Source: VRUE01 sp963745915 (lineage in GTDB: Bacteria; Actinomycetota; Thermoleophilia; Solirubrobacterales; 70-9). Taken from it: 64,000 nucleotides of DNA. The position numbers and the translations under genes were made by a program. How positions within the stretch are numbered: position 1 is the stretch's first letter; each line of letters begins with the position of its first letter. Shown piece by piece: positions 7,625-15,494 of this stretch. Location of the stretch: NCBI GenBank assembly GCA_963745915.1, contig CAVUZA010000002.1:1612001-1676000 (forward strand). The letters run 5' to 3'. A model generated the notes under the pieces. It worked only from the letters and a program-made list of their open reading frames with translations. It did no database searches and was not told where the DNA came from.

Positions 7625-8414
7625 GTGCGGCCGATCAACCTGATCCCGCCCGAGGAGCGCCACGGCAGCGCCGCCCCGCTGCGCACCGGGCCGGTCGCCT
7701 ACATCGTGCTCGGCGCCCTGGTCGCGACGCTGGTCGGCGTCACCGCCCTGGTCCTGGTCGGCAACCGAGATCTCCGAGCGCGAAGCGGAAGTGACCCGGC
7801 TGCAGCGGGAAGACGCGGCGGCCAAAGCGCGGGCCGAGCGACTCGCCGCCTACACCCAGTTCCAGCTGCTCAGCGAACAGCGGGTGGCGACCGTGACCAG
7901 TCTCGCCGACAGCCGCTTCGACTGGGAGCGGGTGATGCGCGAACTCTCGCTGGTCCTGCCCAGCGACGTCTGGCTGGTCGGCCTGACCGCGACCGCGACG
8001 CCGAGCGCCAGCGCTGGCGGCGGCGAGGCCGGCGGCTCGGCGTCCGGGCTGCGCGCGGCGACGCCGGGCCCGGCCCTGCAGCTGAGCGGCTGTGCCGCCG
8101 GTCAGGAAGCGGTCGCCAGCTTCGTCACCGTGCTCAAGGACATCGACGGCGTCACCCGGGTCGGCGTCCAGTCCTCGCAGCTCGCCGACAAGGACAGCGG
8201 CGCCGGCGTCGGGCCGCAGGGCGGCTCGGGCAGCGAGGACTGCCGCACCCGCAACTTCATCGCCAGGTTCGAGATCGTCGTCGCCTTCGACGCGGCGCCG
8301 GTGCCGATAGTCGGCGGCGAAGAAGGCGAAGCGCCGGCCGCCCCGTCCGAAGACGCGCAAACGGCCTCCGCCGAGACCTCCGAAGCCTCCGGCGAAGCGG
8401 CGGAAGGCGGCTGA
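7625..8414 (+). pseudogene. pilN: PilN, interrupted by a one-base frameshift (or sequence error)
   Basis: The N-terminal part (GTG 7625) encodes 'MRPINLIPPEE', the PilM-binding motif of PilN, and one transmembrane helix ('YIVLGALVATLVGVTALVL'). It then drifts out of frame. The rest of the protein, a coiled coil and a ferredoxin-like domain with 'RFDWERVMRELSLVLP', continues in another frame to TGA at 8412-8414. Dropping one base, best the G at 7767, joins the halves as 'VGNQISEREAEVTRLQRED', which reads perfectly as the PilN coiled coil and gives 262 aa. Flanking pilM and pilO are intact and spacing is normal, so either the assembly has an extra G or this strain has lost PilN. Confidence 0.85.
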
Positions 8415-8415
8415 G

Positions 8416-9177
8416 ATGAAGCTGAAGATGTCGAAAACCAACCTGGTGGTGGTCGCGATGCTGGTCGTCGCCGGCATCGCCACCGCCTTCTGGGTGCTCG
8501 CTCTCAGCCCCAAGCGCGAGGAAGCGAGCGAGCTCGGCAAGCAGGTCGAACGACTGGAGAGCTCGCTTGCCCAGCACGAAGCCGAAGCGGCGAGCGCGGA
8601 ACAGGCCCGGCGCAGCTTCGCGGCCGACTACCGCAAGCTGGTCGTGCTCGGCAAGGCCGTGCCCGGCGACGACGACACCGCCTCGCTGCTGGTCCAGGTC
8701 AACCGGATCTCCAAGCGCGCCGGTGTCAGCTTCCGCGACCTGCAGCTCAAGCCCTCGACCGGCGGCGAATCCGAAGCCGAAGCGGCCCCCGCCAGCGCCC
8801 CCGGCTCCCAGCCGGTCTCGGCGACCGAGGCAGCCGCCTCGCTGCTGCCGCTGGGCGCAGCGGTCGGTCCCGCCGGCCTCGCGGTGATGCCCTACGCGCT
8901 CACCTTCGACGGCAGCTTCTTCGAGATCGCTGACTTCATCAAGGGGCTCGACGCCCTGGTCGCGACCGAAAACGACAAGGTCGCCGTCGACGGCCGGCTG
9001 CTGACGATCGACGGCTTCACGCTTGCCCCCCGGCCCACGGTCGGCTTCCCGGCCTTGACCGCGACCTTCTCCGTCACCGCCTACCTGACGCCGCCCGAGC
9101 AGGGAATCACCGCCGGCGCGACCGCCGAAAGCCCGGCGCTGACCCCCGCGGCGACGACCACCGGAGGTGCGCCTTGA
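8416..9177 (+). CDS. pilO: Type IV pilus inner-membrane protein PilO-like
   Basis: 253 aa, ATG one base after the pilN stop. It has a short cytoplasmic N-terminus, a transmembrane helix ('LVVVAMLVVAGIATAFWVLAL'), a coiled coil ('EEASELGKQVERLESSLAQ') and a periplasmic-type domain with 'LLVQVNRISKRAGVSFRDLQL' and 'FDGSFFEIADFIKGL', both PilO hallmarks. It pairs with PilN to link the cytoplasmic PilM ring to the fibre machinery. The central linker is Ala/Glu/Ser-rich. It follows pilN in one transcription unit. Confidence 0.85.
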   Translation: MKLKMSKTNLVVVAMLVVAGIATAFWVLALSPKREEASELGKQVERLESSLAQHEAEAASAEQARRSFAADYRKLVVLGKAVPGDDDTASLLVQVNRISKRAGVSFRDLQLKPSTGGESEAEAAPASAPGSQPVSATEAAASLLPLGAAVGPAGLAVMPYALTFDGSFFEIADFIKGLDALVATENDKVAVDGRLLTIDGFTLAPRPTVGFPALTATFSVTAYLTPPEQGITAGATAESPALTPAATTTGGAP

Positions 9178-10022
9178 ACCGGCTGAAGCCACCCGACTTC
9201 CTCGTCGACCTCTACTGGGACCTGCGCGACCGCCACCTGCTGCCGCTGGTCGGGCTGGCGATCGTCGCGATCGTCGCCGTGCCCTTCCTGCTCGGCGGCG
9301 ACGCCGAAGAAGAGCCGGTGGTGCCGCCCGCCGCGGCGGGCGCCGCGATCGGCCGCGCCAGCGCCGGTGCCGGCGCGGCGAAGCTGACCGTGGTCGAGGC
9401 CAAGCCGGGCCTGCGCGACTACCGCCGCCGCCTGCACGGGCGCAGGCCGACCGACCCCTTCAAGCAGCGCTACACGGCGCCGGTGCTCGACGGCACCGAG
9501 CTGGGCAACGGCGAAGAAGGCGAAACGAGCTCGACCAGCACCACCAAGACCTCGACCAGCACCACCAAGACGACGAAGACGACCAGCGGTGGCAAGACGA
9601 CCACGACGACGACCACCGAAACCGACGGGCAGCCGCACGGCGGCCTCGTCCTCTTCGCCTTCGCCGTCGACCTGAAGATCGTCCGCACCGAAACCAAGCC
9701 CGACGGCCACAAGGAGAAGCAGACGAGCACCCGGCACCGGGTGCTGCCGCCGGCGCCCCTGCCCGGCGAGAAGTCGGCGCTGGTCACCTACATGGGGATC
9801 AGCCCGAAGACGCAGAAGCCGCTGATGCTGATCTCCGACACGGTCACCGCCGTCTACGGCGACGGCAAGTGCATCTCCGGCTCCAGCACCTGCCAGCTGC
9901 TCGAAATCGAAGCCGGCCTGCCGGTCACCTTCGTCGGCGCCAACTCCGACGTCCGCTACAAGATCACCGTCCTCGACGTCGAACCCGTCGTCGCCGGCAA
10001 GGCCGATCCCAGCGTCGAATAG
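9174..10022 (+). CDS. Membrane-anchored protein in the PilP position
   Basis: 282 aa from a TTG overlapping the pilO stop (TTGA), with GGAGG (9162-9166) as its ribosome site. It has a cytoplasmic head, one transmembrane segment ('LLPLVGLAIVAIVAVPFLL', about residues 22-40), a Thr/Lys/Ser linker of about 35 residues and a C-terminal domain with one Cys pair ('GKCISGSSTCQLLEIEAG'). Position after pilMNO matches PilP, and the 'LLEIEAGLPVTF' region is compatible with its beta domain. There is no lipobox, and overall similarity is too weak to name it PilP outright. It is probably an accessory of the PilNO complex. Confidence 0.6.
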   Translation: MNRLKPPDFLVDLYWDLRDRHLLPLVGLAIVAIVAVPFLLGGDAEEEPVVPPAAAGAAIGRASAGAGAAKLTVVEAKPGLRDYRRRLHGRRPTDPFKQRYTAPVLDGTELGNGEEGETSSTSTTKTSTSTTKTTKTTSGGKTTTTTTTETDGQPHGGLVLFAFAVDLKIVRTETKPDGHKEKQTSTRHRVLPPAPLPGEKSALVTYMGISPKTQKPLMLISDTVTAVYGDGKCISGSSTCQLLEIEAGLPVTFVGANSDVRYKITVLDVEPVVAGKADPSVE

Positions 10023-10028
10023 CCAAAA

Positions 10029-10059
10029 CTTCAGTTAGTGAAGCGGGGTCCGCTACACT
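10029..10059 (+). promoter_or_regulatory. Promoter and operator of the HxlR gene
   Basis: An inverted repeat CTTCA-gttag-TGAAG (10029-10043) lies directly upstream of a TACACT -10 box (10054-10059). The 5-5-5 layout is the same as in the HxlR operators at 35569-35625, so autoregulation by the adjacent HxlR protein is likely. Confidence 0.5.
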
Positions 10060-10101
10060 CGCTCGTAGAGGCTTTCTTCGCAATCCGCCTCGGATCGCCA
10101 A

Positions 10102-10443
10102 ATGAGCGCTGACTCGAACGCACGATGTCCCGTTTGCCGCACGGCCGAAGTGGTCTGCGGCAAGTGGACCCTCCTGGTCATCCGTGACCTCGCCGAGGGC
10201 TCCAGCCGCTTCTGCGAGCTGGAGCGCTCGCTGGAGGGCATCAGCCCGCGCACCCTCTCGCTGCGCCTGCGGGCGCTGGAAGAGGAGGGCATCGTCGAGC
10301 GCCACACCTTCCCCGAGGTGCCGCCGCGGGTCGAGTACGCGCTGACGGTCAAGGGCGAGGCCCTGGTGCCGTTGGTCGAGGACATGCGCCGCTACGGCAG
10401 CCGCTGGCTGCTCGAAGAAGCCGGCGAGCCCGTCCCGGCCTGA
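10102..10443 (+). CDS. HxlR-family transcriptional regulator
   Basis: 113 aa with a winged helix-turn-helix of the HxlR/MarR-like type. 'CPVCRTAEVVCGKWTLLVIRDLAEGSSRFCELERSL' is close to the family consensus (CP, then GKWtllIlrdL), and the recognition helix region is 'ISPRTLSLRLRALEEEGIVER'. The family normally has one Cys in the 'CP' motif that can sense oxidants or aldehydes; here 'CPVC' gives two. It acts as a dimer binding short inverted repeats. The gene starts its own transcription unit after the pilus genes, and the palindrome at 10029-10043 is a likely operator. Its targets are unknown. Confidence 0.85.
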   Translation: MSADSNARCPVCRTAEVVCGKWTLLVIRDLAEGSSRFCELERSLEGISPRTLSLRLRALEEEGIVERHTFPEVPPRVEYALTVKGEALVPLVEDMRRYGSRWLLEEAGEPVPA

Positions 10444-10500
10444 GCTTGCAAGGCGCCGTGCAGGCGCAGGAGGGGTGGGCGCGGACGGGAAGCGAGGGAC

Positions 10501-12144
10501 GTGCGCGATCGCCTTCTCGATGACAGCCTCACTCGTCTTGCCTCCGAGGCGGCGATCGAGCTCAGCTCCCTGGTCGCGGGAGGCGACCAGATCCCCTTCG
10601 ACGTCGACGCCGAGAGCGGCGAGGACGCGCTCTTCTACAGCTACCGGCCGCTGACCGGCCGCTACGTGCGCGAGCGCGAGAGCGCGCTGCGCTCGCTGCC
10701 CGCCTTCGGCCCGGCCCGCGACGCGGTCGCCGCAGCGGGCGTCGCCCCCGCCTACCTGGAAGCGCGCGGCGAGCCGGTGCCCGGCGACCCCGGCGAGCGC
10801 GCCGCGCAGATGCTCGTCGTCTTCCTCGCCTCGCTCTGGGAGGAGAGCACCGAGATGGCGCTCGACCACGCCCGCCTGCGCCACGCCCTGGCGGTGCTCG
10901 AGGCCGAGACGCGCGGCGCCGAGGAGGCCGAGGTGCTGCTCGCGCCGCTGGTCGGCCTGCGCATGCCGCTGCCCCGCCTGCAGCTGCCCCACGGCGTGCA
11001 GATCGTCCGCGCCGACGCGATCGAGGCGCCGCTGGAGGCGATGCGCAGCGAGGGCATGGGCCGCGCCGCCTGGGAGCCGCAGTTCCTCGCCGTCGCCGAG
11101 CAGGAGGAGGGCGCCGAGAGCGCCGAGGCGGCGATGCGCCAGCTGCACGCGCTGATCAGCGTCATGCATCTCTTCAAGCCGGGCAGCGTCGGCCTCGGCC
11201 CCTACGCCTTCGCCCCGACCGGGGAGGGCCGCTGGGCCCGCCTCGCGACCGGGGCGCCAGCCGCCCGCGCGGGCGGCTACGAGCTGGACCAGGCCGAGGC
11301 CGTCGCCCTCGCCGAGCTGGCCGAGGCGCTCGAGGCGCGTCCCGAACCGGACGGCTCGCTGGCCTGGGCGGTCGGCCGCTTCGAGCTCGGCTGCGGCCGT
11401 GGCAGCGCCCTCGAGGGCCTCAGCGACCACCTGCTGGCGCTGCGCGCGGTGCTCGACGGCCAGGGGCCGGTCGGCGCCTCGCTGCCGATGCGCGCCGCCG
11501 CCCTGATCGCCGGCGAGGACGTCGACCGGATCGAGGCGCGCGAGCGGATCGAGAGCGCCCTGGAGCTGGAGCGCGGCCTGATGAACGGCAGCCAGCAGCT
11601 GCCGGGCCTGGCGACCGCGGCCTGGATCGAGGAGGGCGTGCGCCGCATCCTGCGCGACGCCGCCCTCGGCGAGCTCGCCGCCGACCTCAACACCGCCGCC
11701 GACGAGACCCTGATCGCCAGCGGCCTGCAGGACGGCGACGGCACCGTGGTCGGCGAAGTGGACTGGGAGACACCCACGACGGGAGAGGTGGAGGAGACAG
11801 CGATGGCACCGATTTCAGAAGACGTCCCGCGGCGCCCCGAGCCGGTCGCCCGGCAGCCGGAGCCCGAGCCGCGCGCCGAGCGCGAGCGCGAGGAGCAGCA
11901 GACCCGCATCCTCGAGCCGATCCCGGCCGAGGGCGAGATCCGGATCACCGCCACGCCCTGGCTCGACGAGGTCGAGGCGCCCGAGAGCACCCTCGACTTC
12001 CCCGCGGTCGACGGCGACATCGAGGTCCGCCGCCGCGAGCGCATCGACACCCCCCGCGTCCGCCACCTCTTCCCGGTCCCCGAGGACGCCGAGTGGGACG
12101 TCAAAGAGCTGCGCTACGACCACTACCGCCGCGAGGCGGGCTGA
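10501..12144 (+). CDS. Protein of unknown function, 547 aa
   Basis: GTG start, no signal peptide and no transmembrane segment. Residues 1 to about 410 are mostly helical and Ala/Glu/Leu-rich. The last 140 residues are low-complexity, acidic and Arg-rich ('PRRPEPVARQPEPEPRAERERE') and end 'EDAEWDVKELRYDHYRREAG'. This suggests a helical scaffold with a disordered tail, but I recognise no family. Third-position GC and frame quality support a real gene. It lies 57 bases after the HxlR gene and ends at a hairpin (GGCGGGCT-gaaa-AGCCCGCC around the stop) followed by a longer inverted repeat. Confidence 0.7.
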   Translation: MRDRLLDDSLTRLASEAAIELSSLVAGGDQIPFDVDAESGEDALFYSYRPLTGRYVRERESALRSLPAFGPARDAVAAAGVAPAYLEARGEPVPGDPGERAAQMLVVFLASLWEESTEMALDHARLRHALAVLEAETRGAEEAEVLLAPLVGLRMPLPRLQLPHGVQIVRADAIEAPLEAMRSEGMGRAAWEPQFLAVAEQEEGAESAEAAMRQLHALISVMHLFKPGSVGLGPYAFAPTGEGRWARLATGAPAARAGGYELDQAEAVALAELAEALEARPEPDGSLAWAVGRFELGCGRGSALEGLSDHLLALRAVLDGQGPVGASLPMRAAALIAGEDVDRIEARERIESALELERGLMNGSQQLPGLATAAWIEEGVRRILRDAALGELAADLNTAADETLIASGLQDGDGTVVGEVDWETPTTGEVEETAMAPISEDVPRRPEPVARQPEPEPRAEREREEQQTRILEPIPAEGEIRITATPWLDEVEAPESTLDFPAVDGDIEVRRRERIDTPRVRHLFPVPEDAEWDVKELRYDHYRREAG

Positions 12145-12174
12145 AAAAGCCCGCCGACGACCGCACGCCTCCAT

Positions 12175-12219
12175 GGTGCAACGCGTTTCGGCCCTGTGAG
12201 GGCCGAAACGCGTTGCACC
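12175..12219. repeat. Perfect 21-bp inverted repeat between convergent genes
   Basis: Arms 12175-12195 and 12199-12219 are exact reverse complements with a 3-nt loop; the inner part reads CGTTTCGGCCCT. Genes converge on it from both sides, so it may end transcription in both directions. It lacks the T-run of an intrinsic terminator on either strand. It belongs in type with the other hairpins of this window. Confidence 0.85.
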
Positions 12220-12220
12220 C

Positions 12221-13372
12221 CTACGCGCGGCCGGCGGCTATCTCCGCTCGCTCCTCGCCGCTGGCGAAGAGGTAGCGGTTGATCTCGGCCAGGCCGGCGA
12301 GGTCGTGGACGTCCTCGTCGAGGTAGGGGACGCGGATCACGGCCTGGGTGCGCAGCTCGCGGGCGAGGCGCTCGATGTTGGCGGCGTCGCGCTCGGCCAG
12401 CGCCTGGTAGTCGGCGAAGTTCTCGGTCGTCCGGGCGGCGAGCTCCTCGTCGCCGAGCTTCTCGGCCAGGGCGGTGGCCAGCTCCTCGCCGTCGCCGCGC
12501 AGCTGCTCGGCCGGGTAGTGGACCTTGTTGACGATCACGCCGCCGAAGGGCAGCTTCGCCTCGACCAGCTTGCGGTGGAAGTAGACCGCCTCGTCGACCG
12601 GCTCGCCCTGCGGGCCGCAGACGACGAGGAAGCAGGTGTGGGGATCGGCGAGCAGGCTGTTGACCCGCTTGGCGCGGGCCTGGAAGCCGTCGACCATGCC
12701 GCTGAAGGCGTTGAAGAACTCGGCCAGGTCGGCGAGCAGGTCGAAGCCGACGATCCGCTTGAAGACGCTGAGCGCGACCGAGGCGCCGCGGCCGGCGACC
12801 TTGGCCGCCAGCCCGGTCGGCTTCATGAAGACGCGCAGCGAGCGGCCCTCGATGAACTGGGTCAGCCGTTTCGGCGCGTCGAGGAAGTCGAGCGCGTTGC
12901 GGGTCGGCGGCGTGTCGAGGACGAGCAGGTCGAAGCGGCCCTCGGTGTGCAGCTCGAACAGCTTCTCCATCGCCATGTACTCCTGCGAGCCGGCCAGGGC
13001 GCTGGAGATCTGCTGGTAGATGCGGTTGCCGAGCACCCGGTCGCGCGCCTCCTCGTCGGGCGCCTGGCGGGCGACCAGCTCGTCGAAGGTGGCCTTGGCG
13101 TCGAGCATCATCGCCCACAGCTCGCCGCCGACCTCGACCCCCTGGCGCTCGAACAGGGCCGGGTCGACCCGTTTGGCCTCGTTGCCGAGCTCCTTCAGCC
13201 CGAGCGAGTCGGCGAGCCGCTTCGCCGGGTCGATCGTCAGCACGCAGACCTTGAGCCCGCGCGCCGCCATGCCGGTGGCGATCGCCGCCGAGGTGGTCGT
13301 CTTGCCGACCCCGCCCGAGCCGGCGCAGATGCAGATGCCCTTGCCGGCGAGGATGTCCCCGACCGCGGCCAT
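12221..13372 (-). CDS. Get3/ArsA-like ATPase, second subunit (BagB type)
   Basis: 383 aa from the ATG at 13372. A P-loop 'GSGGVGKTTTSAAIATGMAA' is followed by 'VLTIDPAKRLADSLGL' (switch I), 'DLLVLDTPPTRNALDFLDAP' (switch II/A-loop) and a conserved 'VVCGPQGEPVDEAVYFHRKL' segment. Get3/ArsA enzymes are P-loop dimers whose ATP cycle drives release of a bound client. Here the signature Lys of the deviant Walker A (KGGVGKT) is Ser, unlike its partner at 13372-14358. Actinobacteria carry such genes in pairs (Rv3679/Rv3680 in M. tuberculosis), and the order here matches. The start overlaps the stop of the partner, so the two are co-translated. A role in arsenite export is unlikely, as no ArsB gene is near. 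Confidence 0.85.
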   Translation of the reverse strand: MAAVGDILAGKGICICAGSGGVGKTTTSAAIATGMAARGLKVCVLTIDPAKRLADSLGLKELGNEAKRVDPALFERQGVEVGGELWAMMLDAKATFDELVARQAPDEEARDRVLGNRIYQQISSALAGSQEYMAMEKLFELHTEGRFDLLVLDTPPTRNALDFLDAPKRLTQFIEGRSLRVFMKPTGLAAKVAGRGASVALSVFKRIVGFDLLADLAEFFNAFSGMVDGFQARAKRVNSLLADPHTCFLVVCGPQGEPVDEAVYFHRKLVEAKLPFGGVIVNKVHYPAEQLRGDGEELATALAEKLGDEELAARTTENFADYQALAERDAANIERLARELRTQAVIRVPYLDEDVHDLAGLAEINRYLFASGEERAEIAAGRA

Positions 13373-14358
13373 CAGCCCAGCCTCCGCGCCAGGCGCCGCG
13401 CCGACTCGACGCCCAGCTCGGGCTCGAAGAGGAAGGGCAGCGTCTTCACCGGCGCCTCGACTCGGCGCCGCAGGCGGGCCAGCTGGGCGCGCTGCGAGCG
13501 CGCCCGTTCGTGCTCGGAGACCGCCGCCCGGGCCGCCGCCCGCACCGCGCCCTCGGCGCCCGCGGCGAGCGCGCCGAGCCGCTCGCACTCCTCGCCGGAG
13601 AAGCGCTCCGGGTAGAGCGCGTTCATGTAGACGCGGTCGACGGCGACCCCGACCTCGGCGCGCAGGTCGTGCTCGAGCGCCGCCGACTCGTTGACCGGCA
13701 TCTCCTCGGGCAGCGAGACGATCGCCACCCCGGTGTGCTCGGTGTCGGTGATCAGCCGGTCGAGCTGCTGGGCCTGGGAGTGGATCGGGCCGACGCGGGC
13801 GATGTTGGCGAAGGTGCGCGGCGTCTGCAGGAAGCCGATCCCGTGCCCGGTCGCCGGCGCGTCGACGATCACCAGGTCGTACTTGCGGCCCTTCTTCACC
13901 TTGCGGTCGAGCTGGGCCAGCTCCCAGATCTTGCCGATCGTGACCAGCTCCTTGAGGCCCGGCGTGGCCGCGGCGAGGTAGTTGAAGATGCGGCTGCGGA
14001 AGAGCATGTCGCGCATCGCCCGCACCTTGAGCTGCAGCAGGACGTACTCGCGCATCGACTCGTCGGGGTCGATCGAGATCGACCAGAGGTTCTCCTCCAT
14101 CTCGACCTCATGGAAGCCGACCTCGGCGTGGTCGAAGAAGCGCGAGGCGTTCTCCTGGGCGGCGACCTCGCAGACGATCGTCCGCTTGCCCTCGGCCGCC
14201 GCGCGCAGGCCGAGGGCGACCGCGACCGTGGTCTTGCCGACGCCGCCCTTGCCGGTGACGAAGACCAGCCGCTTGTCGAGGAGTTCGGTTACCGGGTGAT
14301 TCCTAGCAATTTCGGTGGGCAGCAGGAAAAGCGGATGGGTATGCGAATACCCGCGCAA
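13372..14358 (-). CDS. Get3/ArsA-like ATPase, first subunit (BagA type)
   Basis: 328 aa. The deviant Walker A 'VTGKGGVGKTTVAVALGL' has the signature Lys, and 'IVCEVAAQENASRFFDH' and 'LVIVDAPATGHGIGFLQTP' follow. It probably forms a heterodimer with the product of the next gene. The start is uncertain. The TTG at 14358 has AAGGA six bases upstream and is chosen, but homologues usually start closer to 'LLDKRLVFVTGKGG', and no ATG or GTG lies between. The chosen start codon overlaps, on the other strand, the start codon of the divergent ParA-like gene. Confidence 0.82.
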   Translation of the reverse strand: MRGYSHTHPLFLLPTEIARNHPVTELLDKRLVFVTGKGGVGKTTVAVALGLRAAAEGKRTIVCEVAAQENASRFFDHAEVGFHEVEMEENLWSISIDPDESMREYVLLQLKVRAMRDMLFRSRIFNYLAAATPGLKELVTIGKIWELAQLDRKVKKGRKYDLVIVDAPATGHGIGFLQTPRTFANIARVGPIHSQAQQLDRLITDTEHTGVAIVSLPEEMPVNESAALEHDLRAEVGVAVDRVYMNALYPERFSGEECERLGALAAGAEGAVRAAARAAVSEHERARSQRAQLARLRRRVEAPVKTLPFLFEPELGVESARRLARRLG

Positions 14359-15494
14359 TGGGATTCCTTAGCCGCAAGAGCAAGTTCAAGTCCGCCCCTG
14401 TCGCCGACGAGGTGCACCCTATGGCCGATGAGTTGGAGGAGATGGAGAGGGCTGTGCCTGAGCAGCCTCGGGCGGCGGGTCCTGTCACCGCAGGGGACCC
14501 ACCTCCCCCTGCGGTAGCTAAAGCTTCCTCGGGGGAGGTCCCCCCTACGGTGCCACCCGCCGCAGAGGCGGTTGAGGCGGACGCTCCCACTTCGACGTCG
14601 GTTGAGGAGCCCCCCGTCGTCGCCGATAAAGCTGAGTCCGAAGAGTCTGAGCGGTTTATGGCTCGGGATCTGATCGCGCCCTCGCGCAACGGGGCAGCTG
14701 AGGACGAAGCCGCCGAGCCGGAGGCTCCTGTCAAGCATGCCGAGGTGATCGCTTTCGCGAACCAGAAGGGCGGGGTGGCGAAGACGACCACGACGCTGAA
14801 CCTGGCCGTGGCCTTCGCCGAGTCCGGGTACCGGGTGCTCTGCATCGACCTCGACCCGCAGGGGAACCTGACGATGAGCCAGGGGATCGACCCCGACAAG
14901 GTCGAGAAGAGCCTCTATGACGTGCTCGTCCACGACATGCCGATCTCGGAGATCATCCAGCACCGCGAGATCGACATCGCCGTCGCCTCGATCGACCTGG
15001 CCGGGGCGGAGATCGCGATGAGCACCAAGATCGGCCGCGAGCGCTCGCTCGAGAAGGCCCTGAAAGAGGTCACCGGCGACTACGACTTCGTCTGCATCGA
15101 CACGCCGCCCAGCCTCGGCCTGCTGACGATCAACGCGCTGACCGCGGCCAACAAGGTGATCGTCCCGGTCCAGTGCGAGTATCTCTCGATGCGCGGCCTG
15201 GTACAGCTGCAGAACACGCTGAAGATGATCCAGGAGAACCTCAACCCCGACGTCAAGATCGAGGGCATCCTGCCGACGATGCTCGACAGCCGCACCGTGC
15301 ACGCCAAGGAGGCGGTCGAAATCCTCGAGGAGAACTTCGGCGACCTGGTCTTCAAGTCGCGAATCCGCAAGGCGATCAAGTTCGCCGAGGCCCCGGTCAA
15401 AGGCGCCAGCGTCCTCAAGTACGATCCCCAGGGGAACGCCGCCGGTTACTACCGCGACCTGGCCGAGGAGGTTCTTGCGCATGAGTCGGCGTGA
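14358..15494 (+). CDS. ParA/Soj-like partition ATPase with long N-terminal extension
   Basis: 378 aa. The C-terminal 250 residues are a ParA ATPase: Walker A 'FANQKGGVAKTTTTLNLAVA', Walker A' 'VLCIDLDPQGNLTMS', Walker B 'YDFVCIDTPPSLGLLTINAL' and the C-terminal 'KIEGILPTMLDSRTVHAKE'. ParA family proteins bind DNA non-specifically as ATP dimers and position cargo. The first 125 residues are low-complexity and include an in-frame palindromic element at 14472-14563. No ParB gene follows; instead the next, overlapping gene is an FtsZ homologue, which suggests positioning of an FtsZ-type polymer, as MinD does. ATG at 14358 is used because 'MGFLSRKSKFK' resembles the start of related proteins; ATG 14421 is an alternative. 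Confidence 0.8.
   Translation: MGFLSRKSKFKSAPVADEVHPMADELEEMERAVPEQPRAAGPVTAGDPPPPAVAKASSGEVPPTVPPAAEAVEADAPTSTSVEEPPVVADKAESEESERFMARDLIAPSRNGAAEDEAAEPEAPVKHAEVIAFANQKGGVAKTTTTLNLAVAFAESGYRVLCIDLDPQGNLTMSQGIDPDKVEKSLYDVLVHDMPISEIIQHREIDIAVASIDLAGAEIAMSTKIGRERSLEKALKEVTGDYDFVCIDTPPSLGLLTINALTAANKVIVPVQCEYLSMRGLVQLQNTLKMIQENLNPDVKIEGILPTMLDSRTVHAKEAVEILEENFGDLVFKSRIRKAIKFAEAPVKGASVLKYDPQGNAAGYYRDLAEEVLAHESA
14472..14563. repeat. Palindromic element inside the parA-like gene
   Basis: Outer arms GCGGCGGGT (14472-14480) and ACCCGCCGC (14555-14563) enclose a second stem, ACCGCAGGGG (14487-14496) with CCCCTGCGGT (14506-14515). It shares 17 identical bases (GCGGCGGGTCCTGTCAC) and its right end with the intergenic element at 61502-61598. 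It is translated in frame as an Ala/Pro-rich stretch of the N-terminal extension, without a stop. Confidence 0.8.

Noticed and set aside
12175..12219. Intrinsic terminator
   Set aside because: The stem is strong, but neither strand has a T-run after it; kept as an inverted repeat.
12221..14358. Arsenite efflux (ArsA) function
   Set aside because: No arsB, arsD or arsR nearby, and actinobacterial Get3-like pairs explain the arrangement better.
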